NCBI RefSeq assembly: GCF_023238205.1 | Contig: NZ_CP096659.1 | Span: 2,435,626 to 2,499,625, forward strand | DNA: 64,000 nucleotides | Direction of reading: 5' to 3' | Source of the DNA: Halorussus limi | GTDB lineage: Archaea; Halobacteriota; Halobacteria; Halobacteriales; Haladaptataceae | Shown here: positions 32,835 through 42,268 of the stretch, piece after piece | Layout: each line of letters starts with the position of its first letter | How positions within the stretch are numbered: the stretch's first letter is position 1 | Translations under genes and position numbers: made by a program | Notes under the pieces: generated by a model | What the model was told of the DNA's origin: nothing | Seen by the model: only the letters and a program-made list of their open reading frames with translations | Database searches by the model: none

Positions 32835-35303
32835 TTACTCCTCGAACTTCTCGGGAGCGTCCGCCGCTTCCACCGCGTTCACCGCCGCGACGTTCTCGGC
32901 CACGTCGTGGACGCGCACGATGTCAGCGCCTCGTTCGGCCGCAATCGCGGTTCCGGCGACCGTCGCCGCGGTCCTATCGTCTTCTTCCCCGATCATGCCG
33001 AACATCGACTTGTGGGAGTGGCCGACGAGGACCGGGCATTCGAGCGCGTGGAACTCGTCGGTCCGCCCCAGCAGTTCGAAGTTCTCCCGCATCGACTTGC
33101 CGAAGCCGAGACCGGGGTCCACGATTATCTGCTCGCGGTCGAGTCCCGCCTTCTCGGCGAGCAGGACCTTCTCCTCCAATTCCTCTATCACGTCCTCCAC
33201 CACGTCGTCGTAGCGAACGTCGCGGTCGGGGACGACCGGAGCGTCGATGCTGTGCATGACGACGATGGGCACGTCGTGGTCCGCCGCGACGAAGCGCATT
33301 TCGGGGTCTTCGAGGCCCGACACGTCGTTGAGGATGTCGGCTCCGGCGTCGAGCGCGGCCTCGGCGACCGCGGCCTTCCGGGTGTCGATGGAAACGAGGG
33401 CGTCCGAGTCGGCGATTCGCTCGATTACGGGGACCACGCGGTCGATTTCGTCCTCGACCGGAATCTCGTCGGCGCCGGGTCGAGTCGATTCGCCGCCCAC
33501 GTCGATGACGTCCGCGCCCGCCTCGACCATCTCCTCGGCGCGAGCGACGGCGTCCTCGACCGCCTCGTAGCGCCCGCCGTCGTGGAACGAGTCGGGCGTG
33601 ACGTTCAGGATGCCCATCACGGCGGTACCCTCTTCCCACGGGTAGCCCCGGCGGTCGCTCTCGGTCCGGATGCCCAGCGCCTCCCGGAGTTCGTCGGCGA
33701 ACACCGACAGGCCGTAGGGCTGACCGTCGAGTTTGCCGGCGAGGCGCTTGAACTGCGCGAGAGTGCCCATCAGCACCACGTCGACGTTCTCCTCGTCCTG
33801 CTCGTTGGTTCCCGAGACGGCGCACTCGCCGCCGAGGCTCAGCATCTCCTCCTTGAGGTAGCGGGCCTGTCGGACCTGCACGCGGGTCTTGAGGACGCGG
33901 TGGACCGCCTTGCCGCGCATGCGCCAGACGCCGGGGTCGGTCACGTCCGCGCCTTCGAGCGCTTCCCGGGCGTCGTCCAGATTCCGAATGCGCTTGGGAA
34001 TCTCGGCGCGGGTCCAGCGCGTCCGGGCCTCCGCGACCGCGAACAGCGACCCCGCGACCAGCACGAAGTCGTCCTCGTCGGCGGCGTCGAGCGCGTTCTC
34101 GACCGCGCCCTCGACCGAGTTGCGGGTCAGCACTTCGCCCGCGCCCGACTCCTCGAAGGCGCGAGCGACGACCGCCTCGTCCTCCGCGCGGTCGAGATTC
34201 GGTTGGCAGGCGACCACGCGGTCGGGGGTCGGCAGGGCCTCGGCCATCCCCCGGAGGTCCTTGTCGTGTATCGCGCCGAACACGAGGTGGAGGTCGTCGT
34301 ACTCGCCGTCGAACTCGCTCACCGTCTCGGCCAGCGCCTCGCACGCGCCGGGGTTGTGCGCCCCGTCGAGGGCGACCACGGGGTCCCGGCCCATCACCTC
34401 GAACCGGCCGGGCCAGTCGGCCTTCCGGAGGCCCCGGGCGAGTGTCTCGCCGTCCAGCGCCGACTCCGGCAGGTCGCGGCGGGCCGCGACCTGTCGGGCC
34501 AGCACGGCGGCCACGCCGGCGTTTCGGGCCTGATACTCGCCGAGCAGGGGAATCCGGGTCTCGACCGCCCAGTCCGACCCGGAAATCGAAACCTCGGCTT
34601 CGGTGTGGTTGGTCCGGCCGCGGTACGCGACTCGCACGTCGGCGTCGTCGTCCTCGCCCACGCGAACCACGTCCCCGGCGTGGGCGCGGACGTTGTCCAA
34701 CGCCTCGCCGGTCGTCGCGGTCACGAGCGGCGCGTTCTCGGGCGCGACGTGGGCCTTATCGTGGGCGATTTCCCCGATGGTCTCGCCGATGATACCGGTG
34801 TGCTCCAAGGTGACACTCGTGACCGCGCTGGCGACGGGGTCCACGACGCTGGTCGCGTCGTACTTCCCGCCGATTCCGACTTCCAGAACCGCCACGTCGA
34901 CCTCCTCGCGCCCGAAGTGCCAGAGCGCGAGTCCGGTCATGACCTCGAAGAAGGTGGGCGCTTCGCCGTCGGCCGCCCGGTCCTCGACGTACTCGCGCAC
35001 CGACTCGACGTACTCGGTCAGCGCGGCCTTCGGAATCTTGCGGCCGTTCACTCGGACGCGCTCGCGCACGTCGTCGAAGTGCGGGGAGGTGTAGAGTCCG
35101 ACGTCGAGGTCCGCCTCGCGGAGGGCGCGCTCGGCCATTCTGGCCGTCGAACCCTTCCCGTTCGACCCGGCCACCTGCACGAAATCGACCCCGTCGTGGG
35201 GGTCGCCGAGGTGGGCGAGCAACTCCGCGGTCGACTCCGTCCCCGGTTTTGGCCGGAACCGACGCAGGTCGAACAGGAAGTTCGCCGCCTCGTGATAGTC
35301 CAT
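32835..35303 (-). CDS. folCP: Fused folylpolyglutamate/dihydrofolate synthase and dihydropteroate synthase
   Basis: This single frame of 822 residues joins two folate enzymes. The N-terminal part (about 1-430) is FolC, a Mur-ligase-fold enzyme with the ATP loop QVAGSNGKGSTARM, ITSVTLEHTGIIG-like region and ALDGAHNPGACEAL. The C-terminal part (from about 561) is FolP, starting VMGILNVTPDSFHDGG and containing IDVGGESTRPGAD, DVSGLEDP, VVMHS and DPGLGFGKSMRENF. A middle segment (about 430-560) has no name that I recognise. The FolCP fusion is known in haloarchaea and needs no separate folC. DHPS uses p-aminobenzoate and is the target of sulfonamides. Confidence 0.93.
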   Translation of the reverse strand: MDYHEAANFLFDLRRFRPKPGTESTAELLAHLGDPHDGVDFVQVAGSNGKGSTARMAERALREADLDVGLYTSPHFDDVRERVRVNGRKIPKAALTEYVESVREYVEDRAADGEAPTFFEVMTGLALWHFGREEVDVAVLEVGIGGKYDATSVVDPVASAVTSVTLEHTGIIGETIGEIAHDKAHVAPENAPLVTATTGEALDNVRAHAGDVVRVGEDDDADVRVAYRGRTNHTEAEVSISGSDWAVETRIPLLGEYQARNAGVAAVLARQVAARRDLPESALDGETLARGLRKADWPGRFEVMGRDPVVALDGAHNPGACEALAETVSEFDGEYDDLHLVFGAIHDKDLRGMAEALPTPDRVVACQPNLDRAEDEAVVARAFEESGAGEVLTRNSVEGAVENALDAADEDDFVLVAGSLFAVAEARTRWTRAEIPKRIRNLDDAREALEGADVTDPGVWRMRGKAVHRVLKTRVQVRQARYLKEEMLSLGGECAVSGTNEQDEENVDVVLMGTLAQFKRLAGKLDGQPYGLSVFADELREALGIRTESDRRGYPWEEGTAVMGILNVTPDSFHDGGRYEAVEDAVARAEEMVEAGADVIDVGGESTRPGADEIPVEDEIDRVVPVIERIADSDALVSIDTRKAAVAEAALDAGADILNDVSGLEDPEMRFVAADHDVPIVVMHSIDAPVVPDRDVRYDDVVEDVIEELEEKVLLAEKAGLDREQIIVDPGLGFGKSMRENFELLGRTDEFHALECPVLVGHSHKSMFGMIGEEDDRTAATVAGTAIAAERGADIVRVHDVAENVAAVNAVEAADAPEKFEE

Positions 35304-35442
35304 ATCTGCGAAGATTAGCGCGGCGCGCTTAGGAGTATCGGAGTCGGAAACGGCCCGGCCTCGCCCGCCACCGGGCCAGACGGTAGAAACGTATCGGTCC
35401 GCGTTCGAGGCCGCGGCGAGAAGCGGGGCAGGTCCGCGTGAC

Positions 35443-35970
35443 TCACCACTCGAACTCTCGGTCGCGCTTGCGGTCGGTCCGGTCGCGCTCCCGGCGGACC
35501 CGTTCGTCGCTCACGCCCTCCTCGCCCATCAGGTCCTGTAGCCGGCGCTCGTACTCCAGTTCGGTAATCTCGCCCGCGACGTACTGCTGTTTCAACTCCT
35601 CGATGCGGTCCTCGGTCGTGGGTTCGAACCGGTCCGAGAGGCCGAGACCGCGGGCGTCGGGGTAGTAGCGCTCGACCTTCCGGGCGAGTCGCGCGAGGCG
35701 GTCGTCGCGGGGTATCGACGCGCTCCGGACGACGGCGACCGCGAGGCCCACGAGCAGCAGAATCGACACGACCCCGAGCATCGCGGCGACGGCGACGAAC
35801 GGTGCGGCCGTCTGGAGGAGGACGACCAACACCGGCGCGCCCGCGGCCGGGTCGAGGAGCGCCGAGAGTACCGCGAACGCGCCGAGCGCGGTGACGCCGA
35901 CCAGTGCGAGCAGCGACAGCAGGAACCCGCCGAGAAGCACCGTGACCCGCGAGTCGTCTACCAATCCCAT
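35443..35970 (-). CDS. SHOCT-domain membrane protein (second copy type)
   Basis: The 175-residue product has two hydrophobic regions (about 10-45 and 48-82), a linker, a SHOCT hairpin (EDRIEELKQQYVAGEITELEYERRLQDLMGE in outline, about 118-150) and a highly charged tail (ERDRTDRKRDREFEW). It has the same layout as the protein at 7442-7963, but with little identity outside the hairpin. It is 112 bases from the start of folCP. No function known. Confidence 0.8.
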   Translation of the reverse strand: MGLVDDSRVTVLLGGFLLSLLALVGVTALGAFAVLSALLDPAAGAPVLVVLLQTAAPFVAVAAMLGVVSILLLVGLAVAVVRSASIPRDDRLARLARKVERYYPDARGLGLSDRFEPTTEDRIEELKQQYVAGEITELEYERRLQDLMGEEGVSDERVRRERDRTDRKRDREFEW

Positions 35971-36024
35971 CGTCGGCGTTTGGTGGCGCGCGCACTTGAA
36001 TTTCGTCCTTCGGGCGGGAAAGGT

Positions 36025-36861
36025 TCACCCCTGCTCGGGTCGCTCCCGACCGAGTCCCGCGAAGTCGAAGCGGTCGGTCCGGACCAGTCCTGTGGCGAGG
36101 ACAGACGCGAGCGCGACCGGGACCCAGTTGCCGAAGTAGACGTTCATCGCGCCCCACAACACGACGAAGCTGACAAAGTCGTCGAGCGCGAACTCGCAGT
36201 TCGCGAGTCGGTCGGCCAGCGCCTCGCGGTCGAAACTCCACTCGACTATCGAGACCGCGACCAGACCGCTCAGGACCCACCCCCGGAAGTTCGAGAGCGG
36301 GACGCCGTAGTAGACCCCGCCGCCGTCGTAAGTCCAGAAGCCGAGACCGACCGCCGCGGGGTCCAACACGAGGTCCACGACGAGGACGACTGCGAGCGCC
36401 GCGAGCGTCCGCCGGACGCGACCCGCCCGCGGGAACAGAAGCAGGACGAGCAGGTAGCTGTTGACCACCAGCGGGAGGAAGAAGACCGGCAGGCCGACGG
36501 GCACCCCGCCGACCATCGGTCCGAGTTCCAGTTGGTAGCTGAACTCGCCGTAGGGCACGCCGTAGTGGACGCCGACGTACTCGACGGCGTAGCTGTAGGC
36601 CGTGACCGCGAGCAGGCCGAGTCCGGCCTTCCGGTCCACGAGGGGCGCGAGGCCCGCCACCAGCGGGAGGCGCATCACCGCGGTCCCGAAGAGGACGAGA
36701 AGCGGGTTCATCGCCAGCCACGCCGGGAGCAGCACCCGCTCGTGGCTCAGGACGAACAGCGCGGCCCCGACCAGCGGGAAGACGACCGCGATGGTGAACC
36801 GGTTCTCCCGAACGAGGGTCGAGAGCGCCGCCTCGACCCGCCGCCTGCTCGGGCTACCCAC
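36025..36861 (-). CDS. cruF: Bisanhydrobacterioruberin hydratase
   Basis: The 278-residue, seven-helix membrane protein hydrates bisanhydrobacterioruberin to bacterioruberin, the last step of C50 carotenoid synthesis. Family motifs seen include YSYAVEYVGVHYGVPYGEFSY, GLPVFFLPLVVNSY and DLVLDPAAVGLGFWTYDGGGVYYGVPLSNFRGW. The GTG start at 36861 overlaps the stop of lyeJ by 8 bases, so translation is coupled. Gene order crtD-lyeJ-cruF matches the characterised haloarchaeal cluster. It closes the operon. Confidence 0.93.
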   Translation of the reverse strand: MGSPSRRRVEAALSTLVRENRFTIAVVFPLVGAALFVLSHERVLLPAWLAMNPLLVLFGTAVMRLPLVAGLAPLVDRKAGLGLLAVTAYSYAVEYVGVHYGVPYGEFSYQLELGPMVGGVPVGLPVFFLPLVVNSYLLVLLLFPRAGRVRRTLAALAVVLVVDLVLDPAAVGLGFWTYDGGGVYYGVPLSNFRGWVLSGLVAVSIVEWSFDREALADRLANCEFALDDFVSFVVLWGAMNVYFGNWVPVALASVLATGLVRTDRFDFAGLGRERPEQG

Positions 36862-37759
36862 GCACGACCCCCCAGAGACCGCCGAGGGTCAGCACCATCC
36901 CGACCAGTCCGTTGACCGCGGGGAACCACCAGTAGACCCGGGCCACGTCCGCGTCGGTCTCGGCGACGCCCGCGGCCAGCAGGGGGTAGAGCAGCAGCAG
37001 CACCCCCGCTCGCCGGTCGAGCAGGCCGAAGGCTCCCGCGGCGAGGAGCCAGACCGCCCCGCAGTACGCCAGCGTCCGGCGCTCGCCCAGCGCGGTCGCC
37101 GTCGTTCGAATCCCGGCCCGGCGGTCGGGGTCGATGTCGGGAATCGCCGAGAAGGTGTGCATCGCCATCGCCCAGAGCCACCCGCCAGCGACCGCGAGCG
37201 CGGGGGGTTGGCGGCCCGCCACGGCGACGAACGCCGCCGCGCCCGGCAGGACGTAGAGACCGTTCGACACCGAGTCGAGCGGCGGGACGGTCTTGAGACG
37301 GAACGGCGGTGCGCTGTAGGCGTAGCCGAGGACGAGGAACGCGACGACCCACGCGGCCACGCCCACGGTCGCACCTGCGGGCGGGTTCGGGGAGCGCGCC
37401 AGCGCACCCGTCGCGAACGCCACCGCCAGCGCGAGTCCCGCGAGACCGCAGACCGCGACGGCGGCGGTGACCGTGCGCCCGCCCCGGAACCGGGCCTCGG
37501 GCGCGTCCTCGCCCGTCTTCTTGGGGTTCTCGGCGTCGATGTCCGCGTCGAACGCGTCGTTGACGCCGTAGAGGTAGACGTTCGCGGGCACGAGGAAGTA
37601 CGCGAACAGCGCGACCGCGGCCGGGGCGAACAGGTCGCTCGCGGCCGACGCGCCGTACGCGACCCCGACGAGGACCGGCCCCGCCAGATAGAGCCAGAAT
37701 CGGGGCCGGGAGAGTTTCAGGAGGTAGCCGAGCGTGGCCGCCGAGGAGCGTTCGGACAT
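36854..37759 (-). CDS. lyeJ: Lycopene elongase/1,2-hydratase (UbiA family)
   Basis: The 301-residue UbiA prenyltransferase adds C5 units to lycopene and hydrates the double bond, giving C50 intermediates. The Mg-prenyl-diphosphate motif NDAFDADIDAENPKK (about 67-81) and a second acidic motif DIDPDRRAGIRTTATALG are present among about eight membrane helices. It lies 6 bases after crtD and overlaps cruF by 8 bases, so the three genes form one operon. Confidence 0.93.
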   Translation of the reverse strand: MSERSSAATLGYLLKLSRPRFWLYLAGPVLVGVAYGASAASDLFAPAAVALFAYFLVPANVYLYGVNDAFDADIDAENPKKTGEDAPEARFRGGRTVTAAVAVCGLAGLALAVAFATGALARSPNPPAGATVGVAAWVVAFLVLGYAYSAPPFRLKTVPPLDSVSNGLYVLPGAAAFVAVAGRQPPALAVAGGWLWAMAMHTFSAIPDIDPDRRAGIRTTATALGERRTLAYCGAVWLLAAGAFGLLDRRAGVLLLLYPLLAAGVAETDADVARVYWWFPAVNGLVGMVLTLGGLWGVVRG

Positions 37760-37765
37760 TCTGGG

Positions 37766-39328
37766 CTACCGACCGTAGTCCTCCAGCACGGCGTCCGCGG
37801 TGTGCTGGCCGCTGATGAGACACATCGGGACGCCGATGCCGGGCGTGGTGAACGACCCCGTGAAGTAGAGGCCCGGCACCTCCGACGAGCGGTGGCCGGG
37901 CCGGAGCGGGCCGGTCTGGCGGAGCGTGTGGGCCAGTCCGAGCGCGCTGCCTTTCGTGGAGTTGTACCGGTCGGCGAACTCCGAGACGCAGAACCGCTCC
38001 TCCACGACGATGCGGTCCCGGAGGTCGACGCCCGTGTTCTCGGCGATGTCCTCCAGCACGAGGTCGCGGTAGCGCTGGCGGGTCTCGGGGCCGTCTTCCA
38101 GACCGGGCGCGACGGGCACCAGCGCGAACAGGTTGCTGTGGCCCTCGGGCGCGACCGTCTCGTCGGTCTCGCTGGGCACGCAGAGGTAGTACGCCGGGTC
38201 GTCGGGCCACTGGGGGTCCTCGAATATCCCGTCGAAGTGGTCGTTCCAGTCGGGGGGCAGGACGAGCGTGTGGTGTTCGAGCGGGTCCACGTCGCCCTCG
38301 ACGCCGAGGTACAGCAGGAACGCGGAGGGCGCGTAGGTCCGGGACTCCCAGTAGTCGGCGTCGTACTGGCGGCTCTGGGGCGGGAGCAGTTCCTGTTCGG
38401 TGTGGGCGTAGTCGGCGTCGCTGACCACGAGGTCCGAGCGCAGAACCCCGTCTTCGGTCTCCACCCGGAAGTTCCCCGCCGACCCGAGGACGGACTCGAC
38501 TTCGGCGTCGGTCCGGTACTCGACGCCCAACTCCGCGCCCAACTCGGCGATACCGTCCACGACGACGCCCATTCCGCCGCGGGACGCGCCGTCCTCATCG
38601 TCGTTCTCGACGGGGTAGTGAACGCCGAGGTTGAAATCGACGTGGCTCATCAGGTTGTAGAGCGCCGGGGTGTTCTTCGGGGAGCCGCCGAGGAAGACCA
38701 GCGTGTACTGCATTATCTGCTGGAGTTTCGGGTGGTCGAAGTAGTCCTCGACGTGGCCCTGCATCGACCCGAGGAAAGTCAGTCCCCGGGCGTGGCGAAA
38801 CACGTCCAGGTCCACGTAGTCGCGGAACCGGGGCCGGTCCTCGTAGACGAAGTGTTCCATGCCGATTTCGTAGGTCTCCTCGGCCTCGTCGAGGTAGGCG
38901 TCCAGCGCCGCGCCCGCGCCGGGCTCGTACTCCTCGAAGGTCGCCTTGGTCGCCTCGCGGTCGGCCGTGATAGTCACCGCGTCGCTGTCTCGCGGGCCTC
39001 GACCGCTCGACGGTTCCGCGCCGTCTGGCGGCGCGCCGTCCTTGAAGAAAATCTGGTAGTGGGGGTCGAGATGTTCCAGTCCGTAGTAGTCGCCGGGAGT
39101 CCGACCGAAGTGGCCGAAGAAGCGCTCGAACACGTCGGGCATCAGGTACCACGACGGACCCATGTCGAATCTGAAACCATCGCGTTCGAGGACGCTCGCC
39201 CGGCCTCCCAACTGCTCGTTCTTCTCAACGACGGTCACGTCCGCGCCCGCGTCGGCGAGGTAACAGGCCGTCGAGAGGCCGCCGAAGCCACTTCCCACGA
39301 CCACGACTGACCGGTCGGCGAGTTCCAT
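37766..39328 (-). CDS. crtD: Carotenoid 3,4-desaturase (CrtI family)
   Basis: The 520-residue FAD enzyme begins with the dinucleotide fold VVVVGSGFGGLSTACYLADA and VVEKNEQLGGRA, and ends with the CrtI-family C-terminus (GLYFTGSFTTPGIGVPMCLISG). In the homologous haloarchaeal cluster this first gene is CrtD, which desaturates C50 intermediates at the 3,4 positions. CrtI, the phytoene desaturase, is similar in sequence, so the name rests on gene order with lyeJ and cruF. A TATA-like element about 27 bases upstream (39350-39358) supports the start. Confidence 0.88.
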   Translation of the reverse strand: MELADRSVVVVGSGFGGLSTACYLADAGADVTVVEKNEQLGGRASVLERDGFRFDMGPSWYLMPDVFERFFGHFGRTPGDYYGLEHLDPHYQIFFKDGAPPDGAEPSSGRGPRDSDAVTITADREATKATFEEYEPGAGAALDAYLDEAEETYEIGMEHFVYEDRPRFRDYVDLDVFRHARGLTFLGSMQGHVEDYFDHPKLQQIMQYTLVFLGGSPKNTPALYNLMSHVDFNLGVHYPVENDDEDGASRGGMGVVVDGIAELGAELGVEYRTDAEVESVLGSAGNFRVETEDGVLRSDLVVSDADYAHTEQELLPPQSRQYDADYWESRTYAPSAFLLYLGVEGDVDPLEHHTLVLPPDWNDHFDGIFEDPQWPDDPAYYLCVPSETDETVAPEGHSNLFALVPVAPGLEDGPETRQRYRDLVLEDIAENTGVDLRDRIVVEERFCVSEFADRYNSTKGSALGLAHTLRQTGPLRPGHRSSEVPGLYFTGSFTTPGIGVPMCLISGQHTADAVLEDYGR

Positions 39329-39474
39329 GTCGGCTTCTGAGGGCGCGAGTCACATAAATCGACGGACCGGGTCGGCGGCGAGTCCGGCGGTCGAACCGCC
39401 GCGCCGTCGTGTAATTCCCGGGAGATATCACCGATACACTTATATCTGAACGATGACGCTCTTGGACACAGGAG

Positions 39475-39783
39475 ATGAACCCCGCGAAGTTCGCCCTCCT
39501 ACTGGGCGTCGGCCTGCTCGCGTTCCTGTTCGTGCTGTCGCTGTACGTCGTCTGGACCCGTATCGTGGGTCTCGACCCGACGCTCGCGCAGCGGTGCGCG
39601 GACCTCTCGGGACCCGTCCGGTCGATAATCGCGCTGCTCTCGGGCGCTCTGCTCGGCACCGCGAGCATGGCCGCGCCCAACGTTGAGGTTGGCGTCGCGG
39701 GGATGGTCATGCTCGCGGCCAGCACGTTCGCGGCGCTGATGCTGTTCGAGTTGGCCCAGCAGTACGAGTTCGCGGCGAGCTAG
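39475..39783 (+). CDS. Small membrane protein of unknown function
   Basis: The 102-residue product has a first helix (about 5-28) and then a pair of hydrophobic stretches (about 48-68 and 70-95) around a short turn. A YVVWTR motif follows helix one. I recognise no family, although similar-length haloarchaeal membrane proteins of this shape are common. A TATA-like TTATAT element at about 39440-39445 precedes the ATG. It is encoded back-to-back with the carotenoid operon. Confidence 0.6.
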   Translation: MNPAKFALLLGVGLLAFLFVLSLYVVWTRIVGLDPTLAQRCADLSGPVRSIIALLSGALLGTASMAAPNVEVGVAGMVMLAASTFAALMLFELAQQYEFAAS

Positions 39784-39841
39784 TTCTTTCGAGCGCGACT
39801 CGGTCGGAGGTCCGGTCGGTACTCGCGACGACGCGACCGTG

Positions 39842-40834
39842 TCACTCGCCGTCGAGGAAACGCAGTCGGAACTCGTAGTACGTTTCGCCGTACCGGAGGA
39901 ACTCGGGGCGGTCTGGTTCCGAGAACGCGTCTTTCCGGATGTTTCCGTCGATGTACGCCCGGCGCTCGAGTCGCTTCAACACCGACCGGTACGCCGACGA
40001 GTAGGGGTGGGTCTCGCTGTAGCCCTCGCCGCCCCGCGCCTCGCTCAGGAGCGATCGCTCCTCGTCCGAGAGGTCGCTCCGGTCGAAGCGCGCGCCGACG
40101 AAGCGGGCGCGAAGCACCGCCTCCATCTCGGCGGGCGACTCCGCGACCGGTTCGACCTCGGCGCGGTAGACGCGGTCGTGGAACGTCTCGCGGGCGGTCT
40201 CGACCGCGTATATCTTGTCTCGGTAGGCGACGTGACTCGGTCCCGAATCGCCGAGGAGACGACTCGCGCCGACCGCCTCCTCGTTCGGGTAGACGTAGCC
40301 GCCGCGCCGGACGAGTCCCCACGGCACGCCGCCGGCGTTCCCGCGCGCTCGGGCCGCCTTGTACGCGATTGTCACGGCCCGCTGGTCGGCCTCGGGCAGG
40401 TCGGACTGCGCGACGTGGTCGGGGACGGAGTCGAGTTCGCCGGGCCGCCCGACGGTCCGGAGTCGGAGGACCGGTCGAGTCGCTTCCTTCTCGCCGACGA
40501 CGACGGACCCGAGTCGGTAGTAGGTCCCATCGCGCTTCGCGTACGTCGGGTCGTCGCGCGCGAAGAACGGTTCCTTGGCCCGGGTCGTGTACGTCCGGCC
40601 GTCGAGAGCGGCCGCGAACGCCTTCTCGTCCCACTCCGGCCGGGACTGTTCGAGGTCGGTGACGTAGCTGTCGCGCAGCGTCTCGGACCCGCGTGCGAGC
40701 GTGAGTTTGAGTCGTCGCCCGGCGTTCTCGCTTTCGGTCGCACCGGGGATGGCGTCGAGACAACCGCTCGAACCGGCGAGTCCGACCGCCCCGGTGGCCG
40801 CCAGCAGTCGCCGCCGCGAAATCGTGGAGGGCAT
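39842..40834 (-). CDS. Tat-exported lipoprotein of unknown function
   Basis: The 330-residue product starts with a twin-arginine signal (STISRRRLLAATGAVG) and a lipobox ending GSSGCLD, so it should be a lipid-anchored surface protein. The mature part has repeated TYxxR/FxARD-like motifs (DGRTYTTRAKEPFFARDDP, RDGTYYRLGSV, GETYYEFRLRF) but no domain I can name. The ATG at 40834 is chosen for the short n-region; an ATG 9 codons upstream (40861) is also possible. Confidence 0.75.
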   Translation of the reverse strand: MPSTISRRRLLAATGAVGLAGSSGCLDAIPGATESENAGRRLKLTLARGSETLRDSYVTDLEQSRPEWDEKAFAAALDGRTYTTRAKEPFFARDDPTYAKRDGTYYRLGSVVVGEKEATRPVLRLRTVGRPGELDSVPDHVAQSDLPEADQRAVTIAYKAARARGNAGGVPWGLVRRGGYVYPNEEAVGASRLLGDSGPSHVAYRDKIYAVETARETFHDRVYRAEVEPVAESPAEMEAVLRARFVGARFDRSDLSDEERSLLSEARGGEGYSETHPYSSAYRSVLKRLERRAYIDGNIRKDAFSEPDRPEFLRYGETYYEFRLRFLDGE

Positions 40835-40902
40835 CGTCCGCAGTTTCGCCACGGCTGACATATCCTTTGTGTCTCGACCGTGGGAAAACACGCTCCGGCG
40901 AC

Positions 40903-42168
40903 TCACTCGGTTTCCGCGCTCGGTCGTTCGCCGGACGCGGCCACCGCCTCCTCCACCGCCGACAGCAACTCGTCCGGGCCGACCACCTGTCCGCGCTCGC
41001 TCAACTCCCGGTAGAGCGCCGCGGCGTCGCTCCCGGCGTAGTTGCGCTCCGCGAAGGGCCGTTCCTCGACCACGACCACCGACTCCGCCTCGCGGGCGGC
41101 CCGGAGGTTGGCGAGGTTGCCAGCGCCGACCTCCACGTCCGCGAGGACCGTCGCGTCGGCCCGGCGGACCCGGTCTTCGACCGCCCGTCGGGCCTCGTCG
41201 CCGACCGGCGCGAACGGTTCCTCGGTCACGGCGTCGAGACCGAGCGACCGGGCGGTTTCGAGGTCGGAGTCGCCCTCGTTGAGCGCGCCGACAGAGACCT
41301 CGTAGCCCGCCGCCGAGAGGACGTAGAGCAGGCGCGAGACCGTCCCGCCCCCGCCGACGACGTGGACTCGACCCTCGCGCTCGGCCGGTCGCTCGGGCAG
41401 GGCCGTGACGTAGGTCGAACCGGTCACGGGGTGGGCGGAGACCACCGCCCGCGTGTCGAAGGCCGCTTCGAGGTGGTCCTCCGCGAGGACCGCCTCGGGG
41501 TCGCCGCTGGCCCGGATTTCGCCGCCCGCGAGCAGGCGGAGTTCGTCGCAGTAGTGGGCCGCGAGGTTGAGGTCGTGGATGGCCGCCACGACGGTCTTGC
41601 CGTCCTCGTCGGCCAGTTCGCGGACGAGTTCGAGCGTCCGCACCTGATGGTTGATGTCGAGGCTCGCGGTGGGTTCGTCGAGCAAGAGTGCCGGCGCGTC
41701 CTGCGCCAGCGCGCGGGCCAGCAGGACGCGCTGGCGCTCGCCGCCCGACACCGCCGTAATCGAGCGGTCCGCGAGGTGTTCGACCTCGGTGCGCGCCATC
41801 GCCGCCTCGACGCGTTCGCGGTCGGAGGCGGCGGACTGGGAACCGGCGAACCGCGACCGGTAGGGGTGGCGGCCCATCGCCACCACGTCCTCGACCGGGA
41901 AGTCGAACGAGAGGGTGGTGTCCTGCGGGACGACCGCGACCCGGCGACTGGCCTCCTTCGAAGTGAGCGAGGAGACCGGGTCGCCGCCGACGCAGACCTC
42001 ACCAGAATCAGGTTTAAGCACACCGTGGATTGTTCTAAGCAACGTGGTCTTGCCCGCGCCGTTGGGGCCGACGAGGCCGACGAACTGGCCCTCGTCGACG
42101 GTGGTGGTGACGCCGTCGAGAATCCGATTCCCGCCGAGTTCGACCGCGACGTCGTCTATCTCTATCAT
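40903..42168 (-). CDS. btuD: Cobalamin ABC transporter ATP-binding protein with C-terminal extension
   Basis: The 421-residue protein has an FecCD/BtuD-type ATPase domain (about 1-250): Walker A GPNGAGKTTL, signature VSGGERQRVLLARAL, Walker B LLLDEPTASLD and HDLNLAAHYCDEL. A second domain (about 260-410, HVVGGGGTVSRLLYVLSAAG...EEPFAPVGDEARRAVEDRV) of unknown fold is attached, as in haloarchaeal BtuD proteins. It is downstream of btuC on the same strand by about 100 bases. Together they move corrinoids into the cell. Confidence 0.88.
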   Translation of the reverse strand: MIEIDDVAVELGGNRILDGVTTTVDEGQFVGLVGPNGAGKTTLLRTIHGVLKPDSGEVCVGGDPVSSLTSKEASRRVAVVPQDTTLSFDFPVEDVVAMGRHPYRSRFAGSQSAASDRERVEAAMARTEVEHLADRSITAVSGGERQRVLLARALAQDAPALLLDEPTASLDINHQVRTLELVRELADEDGKTVVAAIHDLNLAAHYCDELRLLAGGEIRASGDPEAVLAEDHLEAAFDTRAVVSAHPVTGSTYVTALPERPAEREGRVHVVGGGGTVSRLLYVLSAAGYEVSVGALNEGDSDLETARSLGLDAVTEEPFAPVGDEARRAVEDRVRRADATVLADVEVGAGNLANLRAAREAESVVVVEERPFAERNYAGSDAAALYRELSERGQVVGPDELLSAVEEAVAASGERPSAETE

Positions 42169-42268
42169 CGGTTTCTAATCGTCTCCGGAGTCGGAGGTGA
42201 GCCGTTTTCGAGAGTCCGAGCGCGATTGCATCGCCGCGGTCGCCGACTTCGAGTGTCGGACCTCGACC

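Noticed and set aside
32907-35318. An 803-codon + strand frame opposite folCP
   Set aside because: Mirror of folCP with shadow composition and no domain. The minus-strand FolC and FolP motifs are clear.
36602-39310. A 902-codon open frame on the + strand across the carotenoid operon
   Set aside because: It is antisense to crtD, lyeJ and cruF, whose motifs are unmistakable. Long antisense frames are normal in GC-rich genomes. Its residue mix (Arg, His, Val-rich) is not halophilic.
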